Below, one piece after another: positions 8,069-16,667 of a DNA stretch of 64,000 nt (positions are counted from its first letter, which is position 1; each line of letters starts with the position of its first letter). Origin of the DNA: Beijerinckia mobilis (GTDB lineage: Bacteria > Pseudomonadota > Alphaproteobacteria > Rhizobiales > Beijerinckiaceae); contig NZ_JQJH01000010.1 in assembly GCF_000745425.1 (NCBI RefSeq), positions 1-64,000 of the forward strand. Direction: 5' to 3'. The notes beneath the pieces were generated by a model. It did not search any database. It was not told where the DNA came from and saw only the letters and a list, made by a program, of their open reading frames with translations. The position numbers and the translations under genes were made by a program.

Positions 8069-9370
8069 ATGACTATCAAACCAGAGGCCGGTCAGCCGGC
8101 CGCGAATTCCTTTTTCGCCGCGTCGCTCGCCGATGCGGATCCGGAAATCGCCAAGGCTATTGATCTCGAGCTTGGCCGTCAGCGCCATGAGATCGAATTG
8201 ATCGCGTCGGAAAATATCGTCTCGAAGGCCGTGCTCGAAGCCCAGGGCTCGATCATGACCAACAAATATGCGGAAGGCTATCCGGGCCGCCGCTATTATG
8301 GCGGCTGCCAATATGTCGATATTGCCGAGACGCTGGCAATCGAGCGGGTCTGCAAATTATTCGATTGCCAGTTTGCCAATGTGCAGCCGAATTCTGGCAG
8401 CCAGGCCAATCAATCGGTTTTTCTCGCTCTTTTGCAGCCCGGCGACGTATTCATGGGGCTCGATCTCGCGGCAGGCGGTCATTTGACCCACGGATCCCCG
8501 GTGAATCTCTCGGGCAAGTGGTTCAAGGCAGTTTCCTATGGCGTGCGCCAGTCCGATCACCTGATCGATATGGATGCCGTCGAGGCGCTCGCCAAGGAGC
8601 ATCGGCCGAAACTCATCCTTGCAGGCGGGTCCGCCTATCCGCGTCATTGGGATTTTGCGCGCTTCCGCGAAATCGCCGATTCCATCGGCGCGTGGTTCTT
8701 TGTGGATATGGCGCATTTCGCCGGACTGGTCGCAGGCGGGGTGCATCCGTCGCCATTCCCGCATGCGCATGTCGTGACTTCCACCACGCATAAGACCTTG
8801 CGCGGGCCGCGCGGTGGTCTCGTCCTGACCAATGATGCCGACATCGCCAAGAAGATCAATTCCGCGGTCTTTCCGGGTCTTCAGGGTGGTCCGCTGATGC
8901 ATGTGATCGCCGCGAAGGCCGTGGCCTTCGGCGAAGCCCTGCGGCCGGATTTCCGCGCCTATGCGCAAAATGTCGTCGACAATGCCCGTGTGCTCGCCTC
9001 ACAGCTCACTGCAAAAGGGTTTGCGATTTCTTCCGGCGGTACCGACAACCATCTCATGCTCGTCGATCTTCGGCCGAAGCAATTGACCGGCAAGGCGGCT
9101 GAGGCCGCGCTTGGGCGTGCCTCCATTACCTGCAACAAGAATGGCGTGCCTTTCGATACGGCGAGCCCCTTCGTCACATCCGGTATTCGGCTTGGCTCTC
9201 CAGCGGCGACATCGCGTGGTTTTGGCGGTGCGGAATTTCACGAGATTGCCGATCTCATCGCCGAAACGCTCGACGGCCTCGCCAAAAACGGTGAGGAAGG
9301 CAATGCCGCCGTCGAGGCCGCCGTCAAGGAGCGCGCGCTCGCCCTGACACAAAGGTTCCCGATCTATTGA
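8069..9370 (+). CDS. glyA: Serine hydroxymethyltransferase
   Basis: 433-residue PLP enzyme interconverting serine and glycine with transfer of a one-carbon unit to tetrahydrofolate. The sequence holds the family landmarks: [48 protein letters not shown], and the PLP lysine in [15 protein letters not shown] (about residue 242). Length is normal. GGGAGA lies 6 bases before the ATG. It is followed after 62 bases by ribD. In many relatives nrdR sits between glyA and ribD; here it does not. Confidence 0.97.
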   Translation: MTIKPEAGQPAANSFFAASLADADPEIAKAIDLELGRQRHEIELIASENIVSKAVLEAQGSIMTNKYAEGYPGRRYYGGCQYVDIAETLAIERVCKLFDCQFANVQPNSGSQANQSVFLALLQPGDVFMGLDLAAGGHLTHGSPVNLSGKWFKAVSYGVRQSDHLIDMDAVEALAKEHRPKLILAGGSAYPRHWDFARFREIADSIGAWFFVDMAHFAGLVAGGVHPSPFPHAHVVTSTTHKTLRGPRGGLVLTNDADIAKKINSAVFPGLQGGPLMHVIAAKAVAFGEALRPDFRAYAQNVVDNARVLASQLTAKGFAISSGGTDNHLMLVDLRPKQLTGKAAEAALGRASITCNKNGVPFDTASPFVTSGIRLGSPAATSRGFGGAEFHEIADLIAETLDGLAKNGEEGNAAVEAAVKERALALTQRFPIY

Positions 9371-9432
9371 TCGGGCGCCTCTGCATTCCCTGATATCCTC
9401 CCACCTCTAGCACGAGGACTGCGACTTCGTCG

Positions 9433-10614
9433 ATGCATTCGAGCGGCATGAGCATTGAGGCCATCGCCTCGTCCGTCAGTGAGGCCGATGTTCTCTATAT
9501 GGAGGAGGCTCTTGCGCTTGGCCGGCGCGGACTTGGGCGTTCAGCGCCCAATCCTTCGGTTGGTGCGCTCCTTGTCAAAAACGGCGTCGTGGTCGGCAAG
9601 GGCCGCACCCAGCCTGGCGGGCGTCCCCACGCCGAGACCGACGCTCTGGCTGAAGCGGGGGAATCCGCGCGCGGTGCCACGCTCTATGTGACGCTGGAGC
9701 CTTGCAGCCATTTTGGCGTCACACCACCCTGTGCGGCGGCGATTATTGCCGCCGGCGTCGCCCGTGTCGTCTGTGCGCTGGAGGATCCGGACCCTCGCGT
9801 TTCGGGACGCGGCTACCGCATGCTGCGCGACGCCGGCATCGAGGTCGTTCATGGCGTGCTGGAAGCCGAAGCCCGCCGGGCCAATCTCGGCCATATTCTG
9901 CGCACGCTGGAAAATCGTCCGATGGTGACGCTGAAACTCGCCATGACGCAAGACGGCTATGCCGGGAAAGCCCATGGAACCACCTCACCAGCGCAGCGTC
10001 TGAAGATCACCGGCCCGGAGGCCGATGAAGAAGTCCACAGGATGCGTGCGTCTCATGACGCCATCATGATCGGTGTCGGCACCGCGATTGCCGACGATCC
10101 GCTGCTGACCGTCCGTTTGCCGGGTATGGAGACGATAAAGCCGTTGCGCATCGTGCTCGATAGCCATTTGCGGCTTCCGCTCGATTCGCGGCTCGTGCGG
10201 ACGGCAGTGGATCATCCGACGCTGGTGTTCACGCGCGCCGATGCGCCGGCAGAGGCGATCGACCGATTGCGGGCGGCCTCCGTCGCCGTTGAAACAGTGG
10301 AAAGTGTCGATGCCGCGGAGACTTCGCTCGATCTTTCGGCCGCGCTGCATTGCGCGGCAGGCCTCGGGCTGACGCGCGTCTTTTCCGAGGGGGGACCGAG
10401 AGTTGCCGACGCGCTCATCGGGCTGGGGGTTGCCGACGATATCATCCTGTTGACCTCTGACAGGACGCTCGGCGGGGCTCAGGAGCAGGGCGCGGATATT
10501 CCGGGCCTTTCTTCCTCTGCGCGCGCCCTGATCACCCAATCCGGCCGTTACCATCTGACCGAGACCCGGATGCTCGGCAAAGACCGTCTGACCCATTACG
10601 AGAGGATTCTTTGA
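9433..10614 (+). CDS. ribD: Bifunctional riboflavin deaminase/reductase
   Basis: 393 residues. Catalyses the second and third steps of riboflavin synthesis from GTP: deamination of the pyrimidine, then ribosyl side-chain reduction with NADPH. The N-terminal deaminase (about 20-165) has zinc ligands in GRPHAETDAL and EPCSHFGVTPPC; the C-terminal reductase (about 175-390) has MTQDGYAG, GVGTAIADDPLLTVR and SEGGPRVADALI. Start choice is uncertain: an ATG at 9448 is also possible, and neither has a strong ribosome site. It is followed 2 bases later by ribE, so the two are cotranscribed. Confidence 0.95.
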   Translation: MHSSGMSIEAIASSVSEADVLYMEEALALGRRGLGRSAPNPSVGALLVKNGVVVGKGRTQPGGRPHAETDALAEAGESARGATLYVTLEPCSHFGVTPPCAAAIIAAGVARVVCALEDPDPRVSGRGYRMLRDAGIEVVHGVLEAEARRANLGHILRTLENRPMVTLKLAMTQDGYAGKAHGTTSPAQRLKITGPEADEEVHRMRASHDAIMIGVGTAIADDPLLTVRLPGMETIKPLRIVLDSHLRLPLDSRLVRTAVDHPTLVFTRADAPAEAIDRLRAASVAVETVESVDAAETSLDLSAALHCAAGLGLTRVFSEGGPRVADALIGLGVADDIILLTSDRTLGGAQEQGADIPGLSSSARALITQSGRYHLTETRMLGKDRLTHYERIL

Positions 10615-10616
10615 TC

Positions 10617-11225
10617 ATGTTCACCGGGCTCATCAGCGATGTCGGAGAAGTCGGCTCGGTCGAACCGCGTGGTGATCTGCGGCGGCTCCGGATCCTCTGT
10701 TCCTATCCGGTAGAGACGATCGCCATTGGCGCCTCGATCGCGTGCAATGGCGCCTGTCTGACCGTTGTCGAAATTGATCGTGACAGACAGAGCAACCGGA
10801 CATGGTTCGAGGTCGACGTCGGCGCGGAAACCCTGGCGCGGACGACCGCGAAACAATGGGAGCCCGGCATGCAGATCAACCTCGAACGCTCCCTGAAAGT
10901 CGGGGATGAACTGGGCGGCCATATCGTCACCGGCCATGTGGATGCGGTGGCGACGATTGCGGCAATCGAGGATTTTGATGGAATGCGGCGGTTTTCCATC
11001 AGCGTGCCAGAGGATCTTTCCCGGTTTATCGCCGAGAAGGGATCGGTGAGCCTCGACGGCACATCACTGACCGTGAACAGCGTCGATGGCAATCTTTTCT
11101 CCATTCTTTTGATCCCGCATACGCTTGCCGTCACCACATGGGCTTCGCGGCGCGCGGGGGATTCAATCAATCTCGAGGTGGATCTGATGGCGCGCTATGC
11201 GGCGCGGCTTGCGGGTATCTCCTGA
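10617..11225 (+). CDS. ribE: Riboflavin synthase, alpha chain
   Basis: 202 residues, beginning MFTGLISDVGEV, the canonical opening of the family. Forms riboflavin from two molecules of dimethyl-ribityllumazine. Two lumazine-binding repeats are visible (about 1-97 and 98-195), each with GHIVTGHVD- or SLDGTSLTVN-type motifs. The ATG at 10617 was preferred to the in-frame TTG at 10611, which overlaps the ribD stop. ribH and nusB, often next in related genomes, do not follow. Confidence 0.95.
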   Translation: MFTGLISDVGEVGSVEPRGDLRRLRILCSYPVETIAIGASIACNGACLTVVEIDRDRQSNRTWFEVDVGAETLARTTAKQWEPGMQINLERSLKVGDELGGHIVTGHVDAVATIAAIEDFDGMRRFSISVPEDLSRFIAEKGSVSLDGTSLTVNSVDGNLFSILLIPHTLAVTTWASRRAGDSINLEVDLMARYAARLAGIS

Positions 11226-11354
11226 AAGCGTCATCCGGACTTGCAGGACACCGAGGATGGAATTGAGATTGCAAGGAGGAGACTTGTCATGAAAGCCGCG
11301 TTCTAAAAATTTTAGAAAATGGCGATAGGATAGGGGGATCAAGAGGGACGAAGC

Positions 11355-12995
11355 GTGGATACGGTTGTCAGCATTCTCATCTTTCTCGTCGCGGTCGTTC
11401 TCAGCAGTTCGCTCGCCAGGCTTTCTCCCATCCCCATCCCGCTTCCTCTGGTGCAGATCGCGCTCGGTGTCCTGATCACCGCTGTGACCGATCTGGGCGT
11501 GACGCTGCAGCCGGATGTTTTCTTCCTTCTCTTTTTGCCACCGCTATTGTTTCTCGATGGCTGGCGCATTCCCAAGGAGGGGTTGTTCCGTGACAAGGAC
11601 ACCATTCTGGAACTGGCGCTCGGTCTCGTGGTCTTCACTGTCATTGGGGTCGGTTTTTTCATCCACTGGATGATCCCGGCCATGCCGCTCGCAGTGGCAT
11701 TCGCGCTCGCGGCCATCGTTTCGCCGACCGATCCGATTGCTGTTTCGGCAATCGCCTCGAAAGTGCCGATTCCCAATCGCATGATGCATCTTCTGGAAGG
11801 GGAATCCCTGCTCAATGATGCCTCAGGCCTCGTCTGTATGCGGTTTGCTGTGGCGGCGGCACTTACCCACCGGTTCTCTCTCCCCGAGGCCTTCGGCACA
11901 TTTCTCTGGCTTTCGATCGGCGGAATTTTCATCGGCGTCGCCGTCACCTGGCTGGTGACACAGGCGAAATACTGGATGGCGCGTTTCGTCGGTGAAGAGA
12001 CGGGAGCGCAGATCCTCGTCAGCCTGCTTATTCCATTTGGTGCTTATCTCGTAGCGGAACATTTCCATTGTTCCGGTATCCTCTCCGCTGTCGCGGCGGG
12101 CATTACGATGAGTTATGTCGAACAGTCGGGACAGGTGCTCGCCGTAACCCGTGTTCGCCGGAATGCCGTCTGGGAAACGATGCAATTTGCCCTCAACGGC
12201 ATCATTTTCGTTCTCCTCGGCGAGCAATTGCCGCAGATCGTTGACGGCGCCACGAAGGTCGTACGGGAGACAGGCCATCACGATCCGGTCTGGATCTTGA
12301 TCTATGTGCTCGCCATCAATGCCGCTTTGGCGGCATTGCGTTTCGTCTGGTCATGGGTCTCATTGCGCTACAATCTGTTTGTAGCCAAGCGTAAAGGGCT
12401 CACAGTCAAACTGTCGATCGGCCGTCTTGTCGCAGCCATGTCGGTTGCCGGTGTGCGTGGCACCATCACACTCGCTGGTGTTCTGTCTCTGCCGTTGTCC
12501 ATGCCAGACTGGTCGCCGTTTCCCGCGCGTGATCTCGCGATCTGTCTTGCCGCTGGCGTCATCATCGTCTCGCTGATCGTCGCCAGCATCTTCCTGCCGA
12601 TCTTTCTTAAAAATGTCGAAGTGCCGCCGGAGCCGTCGCATCAGGAGGAGGAGGATCATGCCCGCATTGTCGCGGCTGAGGCTGCGATCAAGGCGATCGA
12701 GCGGGGTCAGCATGATCTCAGCCAAGGCCGTTCGGATGTCGATCTCTATGCGAGTGTCGGCACGCGCCTGATGGAACTTTACCGCCAGAGGATCGATGGG
12801 CGTTCGAAGACCGGAGCCGAGGCTGATCTCGTCAAGAAGGCGGAAGATGTCGAACGACAGCTACGCCTCGCCGCACTTCGTGCCGAACGCGATGAGATCT
12901 TCCGTCTCGCAAGAGCGCGCCGTCTTTCGGACGAGACGGTGCGGAAGTTGGTGCGTGAGATCGATTTGCAGGAAACCCGCATTTTAGCTGTATGA
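11355..12995 (+). CDS. Na+/H+ antiporter, CPA1 (NhaP/YjcE) family
   Basis: 546-residue inner-membrane protein expected to exchange Na+ (or K+) for H+. About twelve hydrophobic segments fill residues 1-415. The ion-binding Asp is in IVSPTDPIAV and the family motif is GESLLNDASG. A long, charged cytoplasmic tail (about 425-546, rich in Glu/Arg/Ala) is predicted helical. The start is GTG with GAGGG 7 bases upstream. It is a single gene closed by the hairpin at 13022. Ion preference cannot be read from sequence. Confidence 0.9.
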   Translation: MDTVVSILIFLVAVVLSSSLARLSPIPIPLPLVQIALGVLITAVTDLGVTLQPDVFFLLFLPPLLFLDGWRIPKEGLFRDKDTILELALGLVVFTVIGVGFFIHWMIPAMPLAVAFALAAIVSPTDPIAVSAIASKVPIPNRMMHLLEGESLLNDASGLVCMRFAVAAALTHRFSLPEAFGTFLWLSIGGIFIGVAVTWLVTQAKYWMARFVGEETGAQILVSLLIPFGAYLVAEHFHCSGILSAVAAGITMSYVEQSGQVLAVTRVRRNAVWETMQFALNGIIFVLLGEQLPQIVDGATKVVRETGHHDPVWILIYVLAINAALAALRFVWSWVSLRYNLFVAKRKGLTVKLSIGRLVAAMSVAGVRGTITLAGVLSLPLSMPDWSPFPARDLAICLAAGVIIVSLIVASIFLPIFLKNVEVPPEPSHQEEEDHARIVAAEAAIKAIERGQHDLSQGRSDVDLYASVGTRLMELYRQRIDGRSKTGAEADLVKKAEDVERQLRLAALRAERDEIFRLARARRLSDETVRKLVREIDLQETRILAV

Positions 12996-13021
12996 GAAGC
13001 GTTTTTTCGCACGGAGTAAAA

Positions 13022-13061
13022 ATTGCTTTTCGGCCTCGTTGGTTCTAAGGGCCGAAAAGCA
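13022..13061 (+). terminator. Hairpin after the antiporter gene
   Basis: Perfect 13-bp inverted repeat (TTGCTTTTCGGCC / GGCCGAAAAGCAA) with a 14-base loop, 26 bases past the stop. There is no T-run after it, so it is a terminator-like structure rather than a textbook intrinsic terminator. Confidence 0.55.
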
Positions 13062-13362
13062 AGCTCAATCAAGCTGACCAGAGATTTCCATCAAAAATTT
13101 TTATTGATTTGGCCACCTGGAACAACCCGCAACCTCGAAGGGCAGATGCTCCCACGGGGTTGCCGTAAAAAGAACGAACAGGATGCCAGGAGCATTTCGC
13201 GGTTCTCCACCCGAGGCCGCCCACCTTTGGGGCGCGGCGCAACCGGAGGAAACAACGGTGCGATTTCAGCTCATAAGGCGTCAGGAACAAGCTGTTTGGC
13301 CATACAAATATCGTCAGCAAAACAGGGTTAACAAATCGGTTTGTTAGACGCTCTAAAATAAT
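13062..13362. other. Spacer without a gene
   Basis: About 300 bases between the two hairpins of convergent units. Nothing recognisable was found. Confidence 0.45.
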
Positions 13363-13399
13363 AAAACCTTCCCTGCGTTGTGTACGCAGGGAAGGTTTT
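13363..13399. terminator. Bidirectional terminator closing the encapsulin unit
   Basis: Perfect 16-bp stem (13363-13378 with 13384-13399), 5-base loop, flanked by A/T runs. It works as an intrinsic terminator on the minus strand (hairpin, then TTTTATTATTTT) 20 bases past the desulfurase stop, and also on the plus strand. Confidence 0.9.
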
Positions 13400-13418
13400 T
13401 AAAGCGGTGCGACAGGTT

Positions 13419-15377
13419 TTAAACAGTCGGCAAGGTCATCGATTTGATGTCACGAACGGCCTGCACAAGTGCGTCTATATCTGCGAATGTATTATAGAGC
13501 GCGAGTGAGGGTCTGACAGTCGCCTCCAGACCGAAACGACGCAGGATCGGTTGCGCGCAATGATGACCGGCACGCACGGCTATGCCTTTCTGGTTCAGCG
13601 CGCGGCCAACTGCAGGTGCGTCAAGGCCATCGAGAACGAACGAGACGACGCCGGCTTTTTCCTTTGCCGTTCCAATGATCCTCAAACCCTGGATCTCGGA
13701 AAGGCGCAAGGTGGCATAGATAAGAAGGTCATGTTCGTGCCTGGCGATGGTTTCCATGCCGAAACGTTCGAGATAATCAAAGGCGGCGCCGAGCCCGACG
13801 GCGTCAGCGATATTGCCTGTACCAGCCTCGAACCGTGCAGGGGAGGGCTGATAGGCGGTCTTCTCGAAAGTGACATCCTCGATCATATTGCCGCCTCCCT
13901 GCCAGGGAGGGCTATTTTCGAGTACGTTCTGCTTCCCGTAGACGACTCCTATGCCCGTTGGTCCGAACACTTTATGTCCGGAAAGCACATACCAATCGCA
14001 GCCAAGGGTCTGCACATCGACTGGCATATGCGATACCGCCTGTGCTCCGTCGACGAGGACATGCGCGCCATGACGCTTTGCCATGGCCACCATTTCACGG
14101 GCGGGAGTCACCGTGCCGAGCGCATTCGAAACCTGAGTAAACGAAACCAATTTCGTGCGCTCGCTGAGTAGCTTCTCATATTCCTCGAGAATGATCTGCC
14201 CATCGTTATCGACCGGCACGACTTTCAGCTTGGCGCCTTTCTCGGCGCAAAGCATCTGCCAGGGCACGATATTGGCGTGATGTTCGAGCCAGGTGATGAT
14301 GATGTCATCGCCGGCACGGATGTTGGCGCGGCCCCAGCTTTGCGCGACGAGATTGATCCCTTCGGTCGCGCCGCGAACGAAGATGATTTCGTTGGTGGAT
14401 GTGGCATGCAGAAAGCGCCGCGTCTTCTCTCTTGCAGCTTCATAAGCATCGGTCGCGCGTGCGGCGAGTTCGTGGGCGGCGCGATGGATATTGGAATTTT
14501 CATGTCGGTAGAAGGCCGACAGGCGTTCTATGACGGCATTGGGTTTCTGCGTTGTCGCCGCATTGTCGAGCCAGACGAGCGGATGGCCATTGACTCTTTG
14601 ATGCAGGATTGGGAAGTCGGCCCGCACGAAATTGGCATCAAACGCGGAGTGGCGTGATACTGCGGGCTGCGGTGCCTTATGGGAGGCCTCCCTCGAAGCC
14701 GCTGCCTCAAAAACTCCGGCCGTTCCATCAAGGAAATAATAGTCGGGTTCGGCGCCTCTTGAGCCGGCCGCCGAGGGTATTCCTTCACGGTTTTGCGGCA
14801 CGGCCCGTGATGAGGCGAACAAAGCCTTTAAGGCATCTTCCGCCGGGAAAGTGTCGGAGAGCAGCGGAATTGCCGCAAGGCCGGGAAGAGTGGTACCGGA
14901 CAGCCCAAAGCCTTGATCGGGTGTTGTGACAGGCGCGCCCGATGGAATGCTGAAGCCGCTTTGCGCCGTGGGGATTGGTGCTTCAAAAGCAATAGGCGCA
15001 GGCGCCGCGAGTGTGGATGCGGCCGGAGTTACGATACCGCCTTGCAAGGGGGTGGTGGCCAAGGGGCCGGTGGTGCTGCCTGGCGTGGAAGTCGAAAGGT
15101 GCGGTGCCGAAGGTGGGGGTGCTCCATAGCCTCCGAGCGGAATTCCACCCGGTGGTAAGCCGGTGCCTGCGGGGGGCAAGGAGGCGAGTGACGCCGAGGA
15201 CAATGGCAGGGGAGCGCCAATGCCGGATGCTGGCGCAGATGGTGCGGAAATGGCAGGGCCATCGGCGGGCGCCGTAGGAGAAATTGCTCCCTGATGAAAC
15301 AATTCCCCTGCGATCCGGGCAAGAATGCCCGGATCGATTGGTGCCGCCTGATCAGGATCAGGGATAATTGTAGGCAT
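13419..15377 (-). CDS. Encapsulin cargo: cysteine desulfurase with long disordered N-terminus
   Basis: 652 residues. Residues 1 to about 245 are low complexity (Pro, Ala, Gly, Ser, Thr), as in the cargo-loading domains of family 2A encapsulin desulfurases. Residues from about 246 form a complete SufS-type fold: FPILHQ, LDNAATTQKP, EHHANIVPW, VDGAQAVSHMPVDVQ, PLP lysine in LSGHKVFGPTG (about 469) and the persulfide cysteine in RAGHHCAQP (about 607). It takes sulfur from cysteine, leaving alanine. The ATG at 15377 (MPTIIPDPDQ) overlaps the shell gene's end by 20 bases; in-frame ATGs at 15398 and 15419 lie deeper in the shell gene. It differs from housekeeping SufS (about 410 residues) by the extension. 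The function inside the shell is known from SrpI work and inferred here. Confidence 0.93.
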   Translation of the reverse strand: MPTIIPDPDQAAPIDPGILARIAGELFHQGAISPTAPADGPAISAPSAPASGIGAPLPLSSASLASLPPAGTGLPPGGIPLGGYGAPPPSAPHLSTSTPGSTTGPLATTPLQGGIVTPAASTLAAPAPIAFEAPIPTAQSGFSIPSGAPVTTPDQGFGLSGTTLPGLAAIPLLSDTFPAEDALKALFASSRAVPQNREGIPSAAGSRGAEPDYYFLDGTAGVFEAAASREASHKAPQPAVSRHSAFDANFVRADFPILHQRVNGHPLVWLDNAATTQKPNAVIERLSAFYRHENSNIHRAAHELAARATDAYEAAREKTRRFLHATSTNEIIFVRGATEGINLVAQSWGRANIRAGDDIIITWLEHHANIVPWQMLCAEKGAKLKVVPVDNDGQIILEEYEKLLSERTKLVSFTQVSNALGTVTPAREMVAMAKRHGAHVLVDGAQAVSHMPVDVQTLGCDWYVLSGHKVFGPTGIGVVYGKQNVLENSPPWQGGGNMIEDVTFEKTAYQPSPARFEAGTGNIADAVGLGAAFDYLERFGMETIARHEHDLLIYATLRLSEIQGLRIIGTAKEKAGVVSFVLDGLDAPAVGRALNQKGIAVRAGHHCAQPILRRFGLEATVRPSLALYNTFADIDALVQAVRDIKSMTLPTV

Positions 15378-16281
15378 GATATTTATCAACCTCGACATCT
15401 TCGAGCACTGCCAGCGCATCGTCGGTCAGGACCGCGAGCGAGCAATAGAGGGACACCAGATAGGAGGCGATGGCCTTGTGATTGATACCCATGAAGCGGA
15501 CGGAGAGACCGATGCTCTGTTCCCCGGGGAGGTTCGGCTGAAACAGACCGATGACGCCCTGACGCGCCTGACCTGTGCGCAGGAGCAGGATCTTGGTCTT
15601 GCCGTTTTCGAATTTGATCTTGTCGCTCGGCACGAGAGGAACGCCACGCCAGGTGATGAACTGTGAACCGAACATGGACACTGTTGGCGGCGGGACGCCA
15701 CGGCGCGTGCATTCCCGTCCGAATGCGGCGATGGCGGCGGGATGAGCGAGGAAGAAAGCCGGTTCCTTCCAGACTTTCGTCAAGAGTTCATCGAGATCAT
15801 CGGGCGTCGGAGCGCCGGTACGCGTCGAAATCTTTTGTGTTTCGGCGACATTGTTCAGCAACCCATATTCAGGATTGTTGATGAGTTCGCTTTCCTGACG
15901 TTCCTTGATGACTTCGATCGTGAGCCGGAGCTGTTCAACGATCTGATTATGCGGAGCACTATAGAGATCAGACACCCGCGTGTGAATATCGACAACGCTG
16001 TTGACCGCGCTGAGCAGATATTCGCGCGGATTTTCCTCGTAATCGACAAATGTTTGCGGTAGTTCGCGTTCGTCCCGATTGGAACAATCGACGCTGATCT
16101 GTGATGCATCCTTTACACGGTTGAGACGGAAAATACCCGCTTCGACCGGCACCCATTGCAGACAATGCACCAGCCAACGCGGCGTGATGATCGACATCTG
16201 GGGGACGGTTTTCGTCGCATTGGCCAATTGGCGTGCGGCGACGTCCCCGAGCGCTGTCGCGATCGATGAGTCGTGTGTCAT
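15358..16281 (-). CDS. Family 2A encapsulin shell protein (SrpI-like)
   Basis: 307 residues of the HK97-fold capsid type that self-assembles into a hollow protein shell. The sequence resembles SrpI of cyanobacteria: DVAARQLANATKTVPQ near the N-terminus, ITPRWLVHCLQWVPVEAG, then an extended-loop region, ERQESELINNPEYGLLNN, and a C-terminal part with FGSQFITWRGVPLVPSDKI and LGLSVRFMGINHKAIASYL-like strands (read here as IGLSVRFMGINHKAIASYL). No cyclic-nucleotide-binding insert is visible, which places it in 2A rather than 2B. It is the first gene of a two-gene unit; the cargo desulfurase starts inside its last codons. The ribosome site before ATG 16281 is weak. Confidence 0.93.
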   Translation of the reverse strand: MTHDSSIATALGDVAARQLANATKTVPQMSIITPRWLVHCLQWVPVEAGIFRLNRVKDASQISVDCSNRDERELPQTFVDYEENPREYLLSAVNSVVDIHTRVSDLYSAPHNQIVEQLRLTIEVIKERQESELINNPEYGLLNNVAETQKISTRTGAPTPDDLDELLTKVWKEPAFFLAHPAAIAAFGRECTRRGVPPPTVSMFGSQFITWRGVPLVPSDKIKFENGKTKILLLRTGQARQGVIGLFQPNLPGEQSIGLSVRFMGINHKAIASYLVSLYCSLAVLTDDALAVLEDVEVDKYHAYNYP

Positions 16282-16667
16282 AGGGGAAACAATCTCGTGA
16301 TGCGTCCGTATCCACTCAATTGGAAAGGGACACGGAGGCGTGATAAACGAAGAGGATTGGCTACTGCTTCGATGGAGACAAAATCAATATACAGCGGCAG
16401 CGAGACCGGACAATGAGAATAAAATTCTTTTTTTCACTCATACATACTATAAATATACTATATTGATGTGGTTTGCGACTGCCTCACATACATCTCTTCT
16501 TGTGTCATGTCGTCCTCCCCAAACTTTGCCTCACTGTCTTGAATCGCCGAGGGCGAGGATGCCGCGGGCAAATTTGTGGCTTGACTAAGGGCAATTACCC
16601 GTATTTTGATGGGCGTGGACCATAAATATCGTCCGGTTCTTCAATCCGGACATTCGGAAGCGCCCTC
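16282..16667. other. AT-rich divergent spacer upstream of the encapsulin unit
   Basis: 386 bases between the encapsulin and the MFS gene, with a markedly AT-rich core (about 16420-16475) suited to promoters. On the plus strand a TTGACT at 16581 is a possible -35 for the MFS gene. On the minus strand a 16-codon open frame (16458-16508) preceded by GGGGAGGA could be a leader peptide. No operator was recognised. Confidence 0.45.

Noticed and set aside
15358-16281. Prophage capsid protein
   Set aside because: No portal, protease, terminase or tail genes are nearby, and the partner gene is a desulfurase with a cargo-type extension, which fits an encapsulin.
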